Notes: a model not told the origin generated them from the letters alone. Counted from the first letter of the stretch, positions 34,120 through 43,794 are shown. The stretch is DNA of 64,000 bases from a halophilic archaeon (GCA_003298465.1 QNGA01000010.1:124001-188000), one strand, 5' to 3'. Numbers and translations: made by a program.

Positions 34120-34162
34120 CCGTCCGGAGTTGGTCGCGCCGTCCCCTCGCGTACCCCTCCCG

Positions 34163-35359
34163 TCAGACGACGCGTTCGAGCACTTCGAAGCAGGCGCTGA
34201 GCGGGTGGTAGTCGACGGTCACCGCCGGGGACTGGTCGACGTCGGGGTGGACGGCGTTGTCTCGCGAAAGCTTGAAGAACCAGTTGCCGTACTTCCGGTT
34301 CACCACGTTGTCCCAGGCGTACTCCCAGAAGCGGTCGTACCACTCCCAGTAGCGGTCGTCCCCGGTTCGGTCGGCAAGCAGCGCGGCGGCCGCGATGCCC
34401 TCCGCGAGTTTCCAGTAGTACTTGTCCGTGACGATGGGCTCGCCGTCGCGGTCGAAGGTGTAGTAGAACCCGCCGTACTCGTCGTCCCAGCCGTTCTCGA
34501 CGGCGCTCTCGAAGAACTGTTCGGCGCGGTCGCACAACCAGGACTCCTCGCGGTGCCGGTCGAGCACCAGCAGGAGTTTGCTCCACTCCAGCAGGTGGCC
34601 GGGCTGGTAGCCCCACGGCCGGAACAGGTGGTCCGGTTCGTCGCGGTTGTACTCCCAGTCGAGGTCCCAGTCGTCCGTGTAATGTTCCCAGACGAGGCCG
34701 TCGCCCCGGTCGGCGAGCCGGCGGGCGAGCGCGTCGGCGATGGCGTACGCGCGGTCGAGATACCGCCGGTCGTCGGTCGCCTCGTACGCCGCGAGCATCG
34801 CCTCGCACACGTGCATGTTCGCGTTCTGGCCGCGGTAGGTCGACGTCGGCTCCCAGTCGGCGTCGAGTTCGCTACGACAGAGGTCGTGGTCGGGCTCCCA
34901 GAAGTGCTCGTCGACGAGGTCGTAGACGGCGTCGACTTCCTCGCGCGCACCCGGGAGGTCGGCCTTCGTCGCCGTCGCGAGCGCCAGCAGGACGAACGCG
35001 TGGCCGTAACAGGACCGCGTCGCGTCGGTCACGTCGCGGCCGTCGAGCAGCCACGCGAACCCACCGCCGTCTTCGTCGCGGTGCTCGGTCAGCAGAAACT
35101 GGAGTCCGTGCGCCGCCGCCGAGCGACACCAGTCGGGGCCGTCGAGCAGTTCGCCGACGCTGAAGTTGTACACGAGACGGCACGTCGCGACGAGATGTTT
35201 CGTCCGACCGTCGTAGACGTGGCCGTCGTGGTCGCTCAGCTGTGCGACGTAACCGCCGTGGGTGTGGTCGATGCAGTCCGGGTAGTAGAAGTTCAGTAGC
35301 TGGCCGGCGTGCTGGCGAAGCCACCGCGCGTCTCGGAACGGCGTCGGAGCGTCGTCCAT
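34163..35359 (-). CDS. AGE-family epimerase/isomerase
   Basis: This 398-residue protein has the (alpha/alpha)6 barrel of the N-acylglucosamine 2-epimerase superfamily: GGYVAQLSDHDGHVYDGRTK, RSCYGHAFVLLALA, YRGQNANMHVCEAMLAAYE, FRPWGYQPGHLLEWSKLLL and TVDYHPLSACFEVLE. The histidines in GHAF, NMHV and PGHLLEW correspond to the catalytic and binding positions of this family, which includes mannose isomerase (YihS type) and cellobiose epimerase. It probably interconverts a free hexose or disaccharide in the cytoplasm. It is convergent with the GH15-like gene. Confidence 0.82.
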   Translation of the reverse strand: MDDAPTPFRDARWLRQHAGQLLNFYYPDCIDHTHGGYVAQLSDHDGHVYDGRTKHLVATCRLVYNFSVGELLDGPDWCRSAAAHGLQFLLTEHRDEDGGGFAWLLDGRDVTDATRSCYGHAFVLLALATATKADLPGAREEVDAVYDLVDEHFWEPDHDLCRSELDADWEPTSTYRGQNANMHVCEAMLAAYEATDDRRYLDRAYAIADALARRLADRGDGLVWEHYTDDWDLDWEYNRDEPDHLFRPWGYQPGHLLEWSKLLLVLDRHREESWLCDRAEQFFESAVENGWDDEYGGFYYTFDRDGEPIVTDKYYWKLAEGIAAAALLADRTGDDRYWEWYDRFWEYAWDNVVNRKYGNWFFKLSRDNAVHPDVDQSPAVTVDYHPLSACFEVLERVV

Positions 35360-35526
35360 CGATACGGAATATCGGTCGACGTGCCGAATAAACCTTGAGG
35401 GCCACGCACGCGGATACGTTTACCACGACCCCGAAGCGTGGTCGGTCCGAACGACTGTGACGAGGACCGTCGGTTGCCTCGTTCGACTAGACCGGGAGGC
35501 GGCAGGGTCGTCTCCGCGGGAGACCG

Positions 35527-36372
35527 TTATCCGAGTTCGGAGACGCGGAACTTGAGGTAGCCGAGGAGGGGAGCGACGGTCGCCCAGCAGCCCAGCACCA
35601 GGACGTTGAACCAGGTCTGTCTGGCGAGCCGGTCGCTCTCGTGGTGGAACGTCCCCAAAATCTGGTACTGGTCGAACACGCCCGCGTACACCACCCCGGT
35701 GGCCTGGAGGTACGCCGTCGCCGGGGAGAGCACGCTGACGAGTTCGCGCGTCGACTCCGAGAGCGTTATCCCCAGGGTCGAGGTGAGGGCGTCGATTACC
35801 GTGTCGAGGCTGATCACCGGGAGGAATCCGAACCAGAACGGGACGAGGAGGAAGTACGCACCGATGACGGCGAACATCGCCCGCGACCGACTCGCGGTCG
35901 TCGCCGAGAGGCTGACGAAGATGCCGGTGACCGTCAGCGCGTACAGCGCCGAGACGGCGGCGAACTTGAGAAAACGGATCGGGTCGGCCCCGTTCGTGAA
36001 CGTCGCGGCGGCGATAACGAACCCGACGACGGTCGCCAGTACCACCGCTGACACGGCGACGACAGCGCGGGAGACGTACTTCCCGAGGAAGTACTCGGCG
36101 CGACTGTTCGGTAGCCCGAGCACGTACTTTATCGCCCCACCGCTACGGTCGCCGGCGACGGAGAGGTACGTCAACGAGGCGACGAACAGCGGAAACGCGA
36201 ACCCGACGAGCGCGGAGACGTCGTAGAGCGTCCGGTAAGCGTCGTCGTAGATGCTGATTTCGGAACCGAACACGAGCGCGACGAGCGCGGTGAACACGCC
36301 GACGACGCCGAGGACGACGTACGACCGGCGTACGTTCCGGAGGTCGTCTCGCGTGACGGTGTAGAAACTCAT
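35527..36372 (-). CDS. ABC-2 type transporter permease
   Basis: A 281-residue membrane protein with about six hydrophobic segments in NosY-like order (VVLGVVGVFTALVALVFG, FPLFVASLTYLSVAGDRSGG, VVLATVVGFVIAA, ALTVTGIFVSLSATTASRSR, VIGAYFLLVPFWFGFL, VLGCWATVAPLLGYL). Its start overlaps the stop of the upstream ATPase by four bases, so the two make one exporter. The cargo is unknown. Confidence 0.85.
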   Translation of the reverse strand: MSFYTVTRDDLRNVRRSYVVLGVVGVFTALVALVFGSEISIYDDAYRTLYDVSALVGFAFPLFVASLTYLSVAGDRSGGAIKYVLGLPNSRAEYFLGKYVSRAVVAVSAVVLATVVGFVIAAATFTNGADPIRFLKFAAVSALYALTVTGIFVSLSATTASRSRAMFAVIGAYFLLVPFWFGFLPVISLDTVIDALTSTLGITLSESTRELVSVLSPATAYLQATGVVYAGVFDQYQILGTFHHESDRLARQTWFNVLVLGCWATVAPLLGYLKFRVSELG

Positions 36373-37355
36373 TCGGCATCACCCCCGGTGTCGACCGCGG
36401 CCATCGCGTTCGCCTCGGGCGATTCGGCGGCGGGCGCGTCGTCGGTCGCGCCGTCGTCGGCCGTGGTGTACCGTTCGAACAACGCTTCGAGGGACGCTTC
36501 CTCGATGGCGATGTCCGTGACGGTCGCGCGGTCGTCGATCCGGCGGAGCGCTCGCATCTTCGCCGCCGGTCTCGCACACGTCGCCCGGACCGTCCGGTCG
36601 TCGACGGTGACGTCGGTGACGGCCTCGACGTCGGCGAGCGAGATGTCGGACGGCGAGCGGTCGACGGTGGCTTCGACGACCGACTCGGCGCCCAGTTCCG
36701 TGCGGAGGTTGTCGACGGTGTCGACGGTGACGAGTTCCCCGGCCTGCATGATGGCGACGCGGTCGCAGACCTTCTCGACCTCGTCGAGCACGTGCGAGGA
36801 GAAGAACACGGTCGCGCCGCGGTCGACCTCCTCCCGGACGATCTGGCGCAGGAGCTTGATACCCTTCGGGTCCAGCCCGGAGGAGGGTTCGTCGAGGACG
36901 AGCACGTCGGGGTCGCCGACGAGCGCGACCCCGAGCGACATCCGCTGTTTCATCCCCTTCGAGTAGTCGCCCGCCGGCCGCCGGGCGTCGTCGGGGTCGA
37001 GACCGACGCGGTCGAGGATAGCGTCCGGGTCGTCGTCGGCGCCCTTCGTCGCGATGGCCGAGACGACGTGTTCGCGACCGGTGAGGTTCTCGTACACGTC
37101 GTACCCCTCCGGAAGCAGTCCGATTCGCTCCCGTATCGCCCGCGAGTCCGTCGTGACGTCGTGGCCGAGAATCGATGCCGTTCCCGACGACGGCTTCAGG
37201 AACCCGAGGAGCACGCTGATCGTCGTCGACTTCCCGGCACCGTTGGGACCGAGGAACCCGAAGACTTCCCCCTCCTCGACGGTCAACGAGAGGTCGTCGA
37301 CGGCGACGAAGTCCCCGAATCGCCGGGTCAGTCCGTCGGTTTCGATCGCTGTCAT
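36369..37355 (-). CDS. ABC-2 exporter ATP-binding protein
   Basis: A 328-residue ATPase: Walker A GPNGAGKS (36-43), signature YSKGMKQRMSLG, Walker B DVLVLDEPSSGLD and a FFSSHVLDEVEKVCD H-loop. The C-terminal ~90 residues form the DUF4162-like tail common in ABC-2/NatA-type exporters. The ATG at 37355 (MTAIETDGLT) is chosen because the upstream frame is unlike the family. It is translationally coupled to the permease. Confidence 0.9.
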   Translation of the reverse strand: MTAIETDGLTRRFGDFVAVDDLSLTVEEGEVFGFLGPNGAGKSTTISVLLGFLKPSSGTASILGHDVTTDSRAIRERIGLLPEGYDVYENLTGREHVVSAIATKGADDDPDAILDRVGLDPDDARRPAGDYSKGMKQRMSLGVALVGDPDVLVLDEPSSGLDPKGIKLLRQIVREEVDRGATVFFSSHVLDEVEKVCDRVAIMQAGELVTVDTVDNLRTELGAESVVEATVDRSPSDISLADVEAVTDVTVDDRTVRATCARPAAKMRALRRIDDRATVTDIAIEEASLEALFERYTTADDGATDDAPAAESPEANAMAAVDTGGDAE

Positions 37356-37573
37356 CGTCCGGAAACAAGTAGAACGTCTGATAAAAGCTCGGCGAAATCC
37401 GTCTCGCGTTCCTCCGCTTGCGGACGATTTCACTACCGTTGGAGAACTCCACGTGAGCCGACCCGTTCGAAGACGTCTCCGTCCCGCGGCAGTCGAGCAG
37501 ACGGCCCGGTCCCGCGGCGGTCGAGCGAGCGATCCCTAACGCGACGGACGGCCGGCGCCGACGGTCGTCGGTT

Positions 37574-38272
37574 TCAGGCGGAGGTTCGAACGCCGAGTTC
37601 CTCGAGGAGGGTCTCGGCCGCGGCACGGGACGACCGGGGTCCCCGCCCGGTGACGAGATCGCCGTCGACGCGAACGCTCACGTCCTGATCGACTTCGGCG
37701 TCCCAGTTGCCGCCGGCGGCCTCGACCTCGTCTTCCACCCAGTACGGAAGCTTCCTGCCGTCCGGGAGCAGGTCGTTCTCGTCGACGATGTCCGCTTCCC
37801 ACTCGTTGGGGAAGCCGGTGACGTCGCGGCCGCTGGCGAGCGGCTCTCCGTCGCCGTCCCGTGCGAACGCCAGAATGGCGAGGGTGTGACAGACGACGAG
37901 CGCCTTGCCGTCCTCCCCTTCGAGCGTCTCGCGGAGCAGCGAACGGGCGTGTCTGTCCTGGTTGACGTCCCACTCGACGCCGTGTCCGCCGGGGAAGACG
38001 ACGGCGTCGTAGTCGTCGGCGTCGGTCTCCGCGATGGGAACCGGGTCGTCGAGCCGTTCGTCGGTCTCGTGGACCTCTTCGACCCGCTCGGCGGTTTCGG
38101 CGCCGACGAACGGGTTGTCGGGGTCTATCGACGTGTCGTCGATGACGGGCTTCGACCCCGTCGGCGTCGTGACGGTGACGTCGAAGCCGGCGTCGTCGAG
38201 CGTCGTCAGCGGCTCGACGCACTCTTCTCCCCAGTACCCTTCTTCACTTACGACGAAGAGAGCAGATGGCAT
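37574..38272 (-). CDS. DJ-1/PfpI (Hsp31-like) protein
   Basis: A 232-residue class-I glutamine-amidotransferase-fold protein. The glycine-rich VVFPGGHGVEWD with nearby Glu, and the nucleophile elbow VVCHTLAILA (Cys) with a following His-free FARDGDGEPL, fit the Hsp31/DJ-1 group. Members act as chaperones, glyoxalase III or deglycases; which applies here is open. The ATG at 38272 starts MPSALFVVSEEGYWGEECVE, the family's usual beginning. Single gene. Confidence 0.82.
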   Translation of the reverse strand: MPSALFVVSEEGYWGEECVEPLTTLDDAGFDVTVTTPTGSKPVIDDTSIDPDNPFVGAETAERVEEVHETDERLDDPVPIAETDADDYDAVVFPGGHGVEWDVNQDRHARSLLRETLEGEDGKALVVCHTLAILAFARDGDGEPLASGRDVTGFPNEWEADIVDENDLLPDGRKLPYWVEDEVEAAGGNWDAEVDQDVSVRVDGDLVTGRGPRSSRAAAETLLEELGVRTSA

Positions 38273-38496
38273 GCATCCACCATTATTGCGCGACCCGGAA
38301 AAGACTGCTGGCGTTCGAACCGCGTGACAACCAGCTAGAAGGAGCTGTTTCGCCGGATAGCGCTGCCCTCGTCTCGAACGGTAGTTCACCGGGAACGGAT
38401 TACCGTTGCGGCGACGAGCGCGCTGGGGGTGCAGTCCGGCCGTTTCGTCCGGAACGGTCGTCGCGTCGGCGCGTCGGAGGGGACGGTCGAGTGTCG

Positions 38497-39282
38497 TCAC
38501 GCGCGGTCGGCCAGTACGGCGTTCGTGGCGACGCCGAACAGGAGGATGAGCATGCTCGAGTACAGCCAGACGAGCACCGAGATGACGATGCCGAGCACGC
38601 CGTACGCTTCGAGCGTGACCGCGTAGGAACTGTACACCTGGAACAGGACGTGAAAGACCACCCATCCGACGGCGGCGCCGACGGTCCCCGGGAGGACCTC
38701 GCGGACCGACACTTCGACGTTCGGAAACACGTAGTAGAGCGGAAAGAAGACGACCACGAGCACGACGACGAACAGGCCCACGTTCAACACGCGGACGAGG
38801 GGGTCCCAGGGAAACATCGCGATGACAGTGGCGGCGACGACCGCCGCGAGTAGCGCCAGACTGACCGCGATCGCGGCGATGCTGCCGTCTCTGACCTGCC
38901 CCCAGACCGATTCGTGCGTCGACGTGTCGTAGATCGTGGAGAACGCGAGGTCGAGTCCGCGGAAGATTCGAAACAGGCTCCAGACCACGGCGCCGGCGCC
39001 GACGATCGCCACGTCGACGCGGTCCGATTGCCCCCTGAGCGTTTCGGCGAGCAGCGTTCGCGCGCGTTCCGTGAGATACGGCCGGGTGAAATCGACGAGA
39101 TACGCCACGTTGGCGTCCCCTATCAGCGCGGAGAGGGCGACGAGTACGAACAGCAGGAGCGGCAGCAGCAGCAGGAAACTGTGATACGCGAAGCTCCCCG
39201 CGAGAAAGGGAACGTAACTCCCGTTCGCCAGGCGAACGATGCGGCGAACGGTCGTCACCGCGTCACCGATCGTCTGCGACAT
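38497..39282 (-). CDS. YihY/BrkB-family membrane protein
   Basis: A 261-residue protein with six membrane segments and the UPF0761/BrkB hallmarks SYVPFLAGSFAYHSFLLLLP, the FTRPYLTERAR loop, YYVFPNVEVSVREVLPG and the C-terminal YGVLGIVISVLVWLYSSM. The function of this family is not established; older RNase BN assignments were wrong. The ATG at 39282 fits the family start. Confidence 0.85.
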   Translation of the reverse strand: MSQTIGDAVTTVRRIVRLANGSYVPFLAGSFAYHSFLLLLPLLLFVLVALSALIGDANVAYLVDFTRPYLTERARTLLAETLRGQSDRVDVAIVGAGAVVWSLFRIFRGLDLAFSTIYDTSTHESVWGQVRDGSIAAIAVSLALLAAVVAATVIAMFPWDPLVRVLNVGLFVVVLVVVFFPLYYVFPNVEVSVREVLPGTVGAAVGWVVFHVLFQVYSSYAVTLEAYGVLGIVISVLVWLYSSMLILLFGVATNAVLADRA

Positions 39283-39368
39283 GAGTCGAAAACGAGAGGG
39301 TGCCACATGAATGCCGCGAAGCGAGCGGGCCTGGGCCACTGACACCGGCTCTCTTCACCGCAGAAGCG

Positions 39369-40151
39369 TCAGTCGGCGCTCGCGCTTCCGTCGCTACTGC
39401 CGTCCATCTCCGCGGGGTTACCCATCCCCTCTTTGACTCCGACGTCGATGAGCAGGGCGTTGACGGGGTAGGCGAACACGAAGCCGATGGTCAACGAGAA
39501 GAACAGCGCGGTCCAGAACAGGGGCTCGGTCCACTTCGCGCCGCCGGCGAGCAGGAGGTCCGTCCCGATGGCCGTGACCTCCATGACGGTGATGCTCGGC
39601 GTCTCGGTGTAGAGGGCGTCTTTCATCGCGGTTCCGAACCCTTCGCCCTCCTGCAAGAGCGGTCCGACGGTGAGCGCGTAGCCGAACGCGTACGCGAGCG
39701 CGAACGTCACGACGGTCACCCAGAGCGTCGAGAAGCTGAGGATGATCGTCGCGGACGTGATACCGATGACCTCGCCCAGTCCACAACCGGAGTAGCAGTG
39801 GGAGGTCGAACGGAACCCCTGCCTCCACACCGAGTCGTCGTCTATCTGCGTTCGGCCCGAGTACCAGTAGATGGCCAGTCCGACCGGTCCGGAGTACGCT
39901 ACCACCAGCGTCCAGACGAGTTTCATCAGCGACGGCAGGTTCTCGTTCCGTTCGCGGACGTCCCACCAGAGGACGCCCAGCGATGCGACGTTCAGTCCGG
40001 CCCAGATTCCGAGAGTCCACCAGCTCGAAAGAATCGGCTTGACGAGCTGTCGAGCGGGCGCGAGCGCGTGTTCGACCTGCTTTCCGAAGTGAACCAACCA
40101 CGGCGGTATCGGCGAACTCGCGAGCGCTATCGCTCGGAAGAGTTCGAACAT
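39369..40151 (-). CDS. DUF4396-domain membrane protein
   Basis: A 260-residue protein with about six hydrophobic segments. The motif HCYSGCGLGEVIG matches the His/Cys signature of DUF4396. Conserved flanks include YSGPVGLAIYWYSG and AKWTEPLFWTALFFSLTIGF. The family often neighbours heavy-metal or sulfur-related membrane genes; here the next upstream gene on the same strand is a YHS-containing permease. A metal or thiol role is inferred only. Confidence 0.72.
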   Translation of the reverse strand: MFELFRAIALASSPIPPWLVHFGKQVEHALAPARQLVKPILSSWWTLGIWAGLNVASLGVLWWDVRERNENLPSLMKLVWTLVVAYSGPVGLAIYWYSGRTQIDDDSVWRQGFRSTSHCYSGCGLGEVIGITSATIILSFSTLWVTVVTFALAYAFGYALTVGPLLQEGEGFGTAMKDALYTETPSITVMEVTAIGTDLLLAGGAKWTEPLFWTALFFSLTIGFVFAYPVNALLIDVGVKEGMGNPAEMDGSSDGSASAD

Positions 40152-40312
40152 TACGCTCTACAGTTGGGGAGTGAGCCTTACTCTTATTCTGGTTAACGAC
40201 GTTCGGCTCGTAGCCGACTTCTGCACGGAAATAGAAACCGAGCGCGAGTACTCTTGGAACATCAGCCGTCGTCGGGTCCCGCCCGGCGACCTCCGCGCTC
40301 CTCCCGTTCCGT

Positions 40313-41644
40313 TCAGTCGGCGGGGTGGGCGTGCTCGCCGTGGCCGCCTTCGCCCTCCGTCGGCTCCGACCGGTGGAGCCAGTACAGGAAGAGGAAGAAC
40401 GCGGTCGCGAGCACGTTCAGCACCATCTTGTAGTTCATCTCGATCTTGATCTCCGCTATCTGGGCGGTCGACCGCGGCGGGACGAGTCCGGCGCCGAGGA
40501 ACAGGAAGTGGACGACGAATCCCGTGAGAACCGCCGCGAGGAAGATCATCCCCGACAGGACGGCCGCGAACTTCGTCCCGTAGTACTCGCGGTAGGCGTC
40601 CATGATTGGCGGGACGATGAGGTCGGCGTAGATGTACGACAGCACCGAGCCGAACGGCAGGCCGTTCGTCCAGAGGACCGCTGCGAACGGGACGTTCCCG
40701 ACCGAGCAGACGAACGTCGCGACGCCGATGACGGCACCGACGACGGCGGTCCAGAAGACGTACACGGGCAGTCCGAACGTCGGTTCCGCGAATATCGACG
40801 TCCAGACGCGTTCGGGGATGAATCCGGCGATGAGTCCGGCGAAGACGAACCCGATGGCGATCTCGTCCCAGAGCATCCCCCACTCCTTCCACTGCTTGTC
40901 GGCCAGCGCCTTCCACCCCGACAGCGACGTCGCCTGCTCGCGTATCGTCGTGTTGGCCTCCTCGGGGTCGAAGCTCTCCTTGCACGACTGCGAGCAGAAG
41001 TAGTACGTCCGGCCGTCGTGTTCGGTGGAGTAGTCGGCCTCCTCGGGGTTCACCTCCATGCCGCAGACGGGGTCCTGGACGGTCGGCTGACCCTCGTCGA
41101 GGACGTTCTGGCGCGCCTGCTCGACGACCTCGTCGGGAACGACGTAGACGAACCCCAGCGCCATCAGGCCGATGAGCACGAACCCGCCGACGATATCGGC
41201 GAGGAGGAACTGCCAGCCCAGCAGGATCCAGATGACCGCGCCGATCTCGATGACGAGGTTCGTCGACGCGAACATGAACGCGCCGAGGGTCGCCGCCGCC
41301 GACCCGCCCTTCTTGAAGAGGTTCTTCGCGGTCGCGATGGCGCTGTACGAACACGACGAGGAGACGAATCCGAACAGCGACCCGTAGCCGATTTCGCGCG
41401 GGCCGTGCCCGTCCAGCAGGTCGGCGACCGCCTCGTTGGACGTCCACGCCTCCACGCCGCCCGCGATGGCGAACCCGACGACAAGCGCCCACCACGTGAT
41501 CCACGCCATCGCCGCCGTCGTCGTCACGAACTGATGCGTGCTCTCGGCGAAGAACGCACCCAGCGGCTTCGACGTGGTGAACGCGCCGACACCGACCGTC
41601 GCGAGCGCGATGATCGCGAGGATCGCGTACTCCTTTCTCTCCAT
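40313..41644 (-). CDS. DUF318/ArsP-type permease with internal YHS domain
   Basis: A 443-residue permease. Two membrane halves (~8-165 and ~245-430) carry the family's Cys segments GFVSSSCSYSAIA (Cys98) and VATFVCSVGNVPFAA. Between them is a cytoplasmic YHS metal-binding domain: DPVCGMEVNPEEADYS (Cys194) and YYFCSQSCKESFD (Cys217, Cys221). DUF318 proteins export arsenicals or other metal/metalloid species; YHS domains often bind copper or similar soft metals. The C-terminus is His-rich (GGHGEHAHPAD). It probably moves a soft metal or its organic form. It is upstream of DUF4396 with a 161-base gap. Confidence 0.82.
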   Translation of the reverse strand: MERKEYAILAIIALATVGVGAFTTSKPLGAFFAESTHQFVTTTAAMAWITWWALVVGFAIAGGVEAWTSNEAVADLLDGHGPREIGYGSLFGFVSSSCSYSAIATAKNLFKKGGSAAATLGAFMFASTNLVIEIGAVIWILLGWQFLLADIVGGFVLIGLMALGFVYVVPDEVVEQARQNVLDEGQPTVQDPVCGMEVNPEEADYSTEHDGRTYYFCSQSCKESFDPEEANTTIREQATSLSGWKALADKQWKEWGMLWDEIAIGFVFAGLIAGFIPERVWTSIFAEPTFGLPVYVFWTAVVGAVIGVATFVCSVGNVPFAAVLWTNGLPFGSVLSYIYADLIVPPIMDAYREYYGTKFAAVLSGMIFLAAVLTGFVVHFLFLGAGLVPPRSTAQIAEIKIEMNYKMVLNVLATAFFLFLYWLHRSEPTEGEGGHGEHAHPAD

Positions 41645-41905
41645 GGTCGTGTGTACGGCCTCTCCACCTAACGCGGTTGTGCCTAACGCACCCCGGTGAA
41701 CTCACTCCGATTTTTCCGGGTCGTTAACCCCTCGGCCGCCGGCGGGTCGCTCGCAGTCCGTCGGCGCGTGCGGTACGATACGGCCACGACTCTCGTTCGT
41801 CGACGCCTCGCCCCCGCGTGCTCGTGACGGCGATGCCCGAACGCGGTGCGACGGGAGTCGCATCCCCCATTACGCTCATTCCGTTCCGCGTCCCTACCGT
41901 AAACG

Positions 41906-42610
41906 ATGGCTCGCGATTCACCGGACGACGGCGATTCCACCGACGCCGAGGACGAAGAACTCGGTCGGGGACTACTGGAGGAGAACATGGGGCCGAGTTC
42001 CTCGGCGGCGCATCTCTACCGGGGCGAAATCCACCGGATGCGATTCTGGCGCGAGCGGCTCGACCAGACGACGTACTGGGCTATCGTCATCATGAGCGCG
42101 ATCCTGACGTGGACCTTCTCGAGCAGGGACAACCCCCACTACATTCTGCTCCTGGGCATGGCGGCGCTGACGGCGTTCCTGTTCATCGAGGCCCGGCGCT
42201 ATCGGGGCTACGACATCTGGCGCGGACGCGTCCGAACGCTCCAGCGGAACGTCTTCGCGTACGGACTCGACCCCTCCGCCGGCATCGAGGACCCCGACTG
42301 GCGCAGGGAGCTGAGCCAGGATTACCGCACGCCGACGGTAAAGATCACGATCGAGGAGTCGGTCGCCCATCGGCTTCGACGGGTCTACCTGCTGTTGTTC
42401 ACGATCATGCTCGCCGCGTGGGTCGTCCGAATCGCGGCGTTCGCGCCGCGACCGTGGCCCGCCAGCGCCGCCATCGGCCGGATACCCGGTCTGCTGGTGT
42501 CCGGGGTCGTCGCGGCGTCCTATCTCGTCGCCGTCGTCGTCGCTCTGCGGCCCCGGACGTGGCACGCCGAGGACGAACTCCACGACCGGTCCGTCGGCAA
42601 GCATCGCTGA
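41906..42610 (+). CDS. DUF2270 membrane protein
   Basis: This 234-residue protein matches DUF2270: SSAAHLYRGEIHRMRFWRER, TTYWAIVIMSAILTWTFSSR, NPHYILLLGMAAL, FIEARRYRGYDIWRGRVR and FAYGLDPSAG, with four hydrophobic segments in two hairpins. The acidic N-terminal tail (~1-25) is halophile-like. Function unknown. Confidence 0.82.
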   Translation: MARDSPDDGDSTDAEDEELGRGLLEENMGPSSSAAHLYRGEIHRMRFWRERLDQTTYWAIVIMSAILTWTFSSRDNPHYILLLGMAALTAFLFIEARRYRGYDIWRGRVRTLQRNVFAYGLDPSAGIEDPDWRRELSQDYRTPTVKITIEESVAHRLRRVYLLLFTIMLAAWVVRIAAFAPRPWPASAAIGRIPGLLVSGVVAASYLVAVVVALRPRTWHAEDELHDRSVGKHR

Positions 42611-42752
42611 CGGACTCCTTCGAGCGACCGACGTCGGCGGCCGCGGTCGCCTCGACGCCGCGACGCTCTCGACCGACGACGTGCGTCTCACCTTCGGACT
42701 ACTCCCCGAGTGACGGAAACGATTTTTTCGCTGGGGGGCCAGGATAGTCGGG

Positions 42753-43199
42753 ATGACTGCCGTCTACGACCTGACAGCCGAGGACGCTCCGGCACTGACG
42801 GCCCTGTACGGAGAGTACGGGTGGTGGGACGACCGCGAGGTCGACGCCGTCCGGGAGGCGCTCGCCGAGACGGAGGTCGCCGTCGGCGTCGAAGACGATG
42901 GCGAACTCGTGGCCGCGGCGCGGGTTCTCACCGACTTCACGTACTACTGCACCGTCTACGACGTCATCGTCGCCGCCGACCGCCGCGGTGAGGGCTTCGG
43001 TGAGACGCTCCTGAACGCGGTCCTCGACCATCCCGAACTGCAGTCCGTCCAGGGACTTTCGCTACTCTGTCGCCGCGGGCTGGTGTCGTTCTACGAGTCG
43101 GTCGGATTCGACCCGTCCGACCGCGACGTCGAGATTCCCGAGGGCGGAACCGAGGAACTGGTCAGGATGAGGTACGAGCGGGACGATTGGTCGACGTGA
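42753..43199 (+). CDS. GNAT-family N-acetyltransferase
   Basis: A 148-residue acetyltransferase. Beta-strand 4/alpha-3 carries the acetyl-CoA loop VYDVIVAADRRGEGFGETLL (R-x-x-G-x-G/A type), and SLLCRRGLVSFYESVGF is the closing segment. The substrate cannot be predicted. Single gene. Confidence 0.82.
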   Translation: MTAVYDLTAEDAPALTALYGEYGWWDDREVDAVREALAETEVAVGVEDDGELVAAARVLTDFTYYCTVYDVIVAADRRGEGFGETLLNAVLDHPELQSVQGLSLLCRRGLVSFYESVGFDPSDRDVEIPEGGTEELVRMRYERDDWST

Positions 43200-43201
43200 C
43201 C

Positions 43202-43369
43202 GGCCGCTCGGGCGATGAACTTCGTCTCGAGCCGCAACGCGTCCGCAGTGAAGTCGACGCCGAAGGACGCGCCGTTCCCGAGAATCGCTCCGTGGTTCAT
43301 CGTGCCTTCGGACTGGAACGCGGCCGTGCCACGCTGAATCTCGAATCCCACCCTGGTTCCCTCCGTTCA
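43202..43369 (-). pseudogene. Remnant of a quinol-type nitric oxide reductase (NorB/NorZ) gene
   Basis: About 50 residues on the minus strand read FEIQRGTAAFQSEGTMNH then GAILGNGASFGVDFTADAL. The pattern G-x-x-A-F-Q ... M-N-H-G-(S/A)-x-L-G-N-G-A-x-x-G-x-D-x-T-A-x-A-L is the conserved N-terminal periplasmic segment of single-subunit nitric oxide reductases. It is bounded by an in-frame stop at 43367-43369 and loses similarity at its right side, running into the convergent GNAT 3' end. No other part of the ~750-residue protein is present, so this is a gene fossil. Confidence 0.6.
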
Positions 43370-43762
43370 CGACGAGTAGGCCCCCGCGAACGGTAACGAA
43401 TCGTCGTTCGTGACGGTCGATTCCACTCTCTAGTAACGCGGAAGAGAAACGAACGGCTCGAACCCCGGAATCGCGTTCCGGTCGCTTCGCCGTAAAACTT
43501 TAGAGGTACTGCGGTGAATCACCGTACGGCGAGGGTCCCCGAACGTTCGTTCGCGTCTGGCGCCATCACCACGACGCCTTCGACGTGCCCCTCGCCGCCC
43601 TGGTTATCCCGTTTGCCCGAGGACGCGACGTTCCCACGACGACCGACACGAACGCACACTGCACGCTTCTCGGGGTATCTCGTCGACGCCAGCGACGGCC
43701 ATCCCCGGACGGCTACCCTCCGCAGATTCGTAAGATGACATACCATAATACAACAAAATAAG

Positions 43763-43770
43763 TACTATAC
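43763..43770 (+). promoter_or_regulatory. TATA element of carboxypeptidase 1
   Basis: TACTATAC ends 24 bases before the ATG at 43795 within an AT-rich tract, consistent with a leaderless transcript. Confidence 0.55.
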
Positions 43771-43794
43771 TTTTCCAGTTACATCGTCGTAGAT

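Larger units (their letters stand above)
43200..43794. other. Intergenic region with a decayed gene
   Basis: About 600 bases after the GNAT gene. The left part (43202-43369, minus) is a nitric-oxide-reductase remnant; the rest shows no coding signal until the carboxypeptidase promoter at 43763-43770. Confidence 0.55.
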
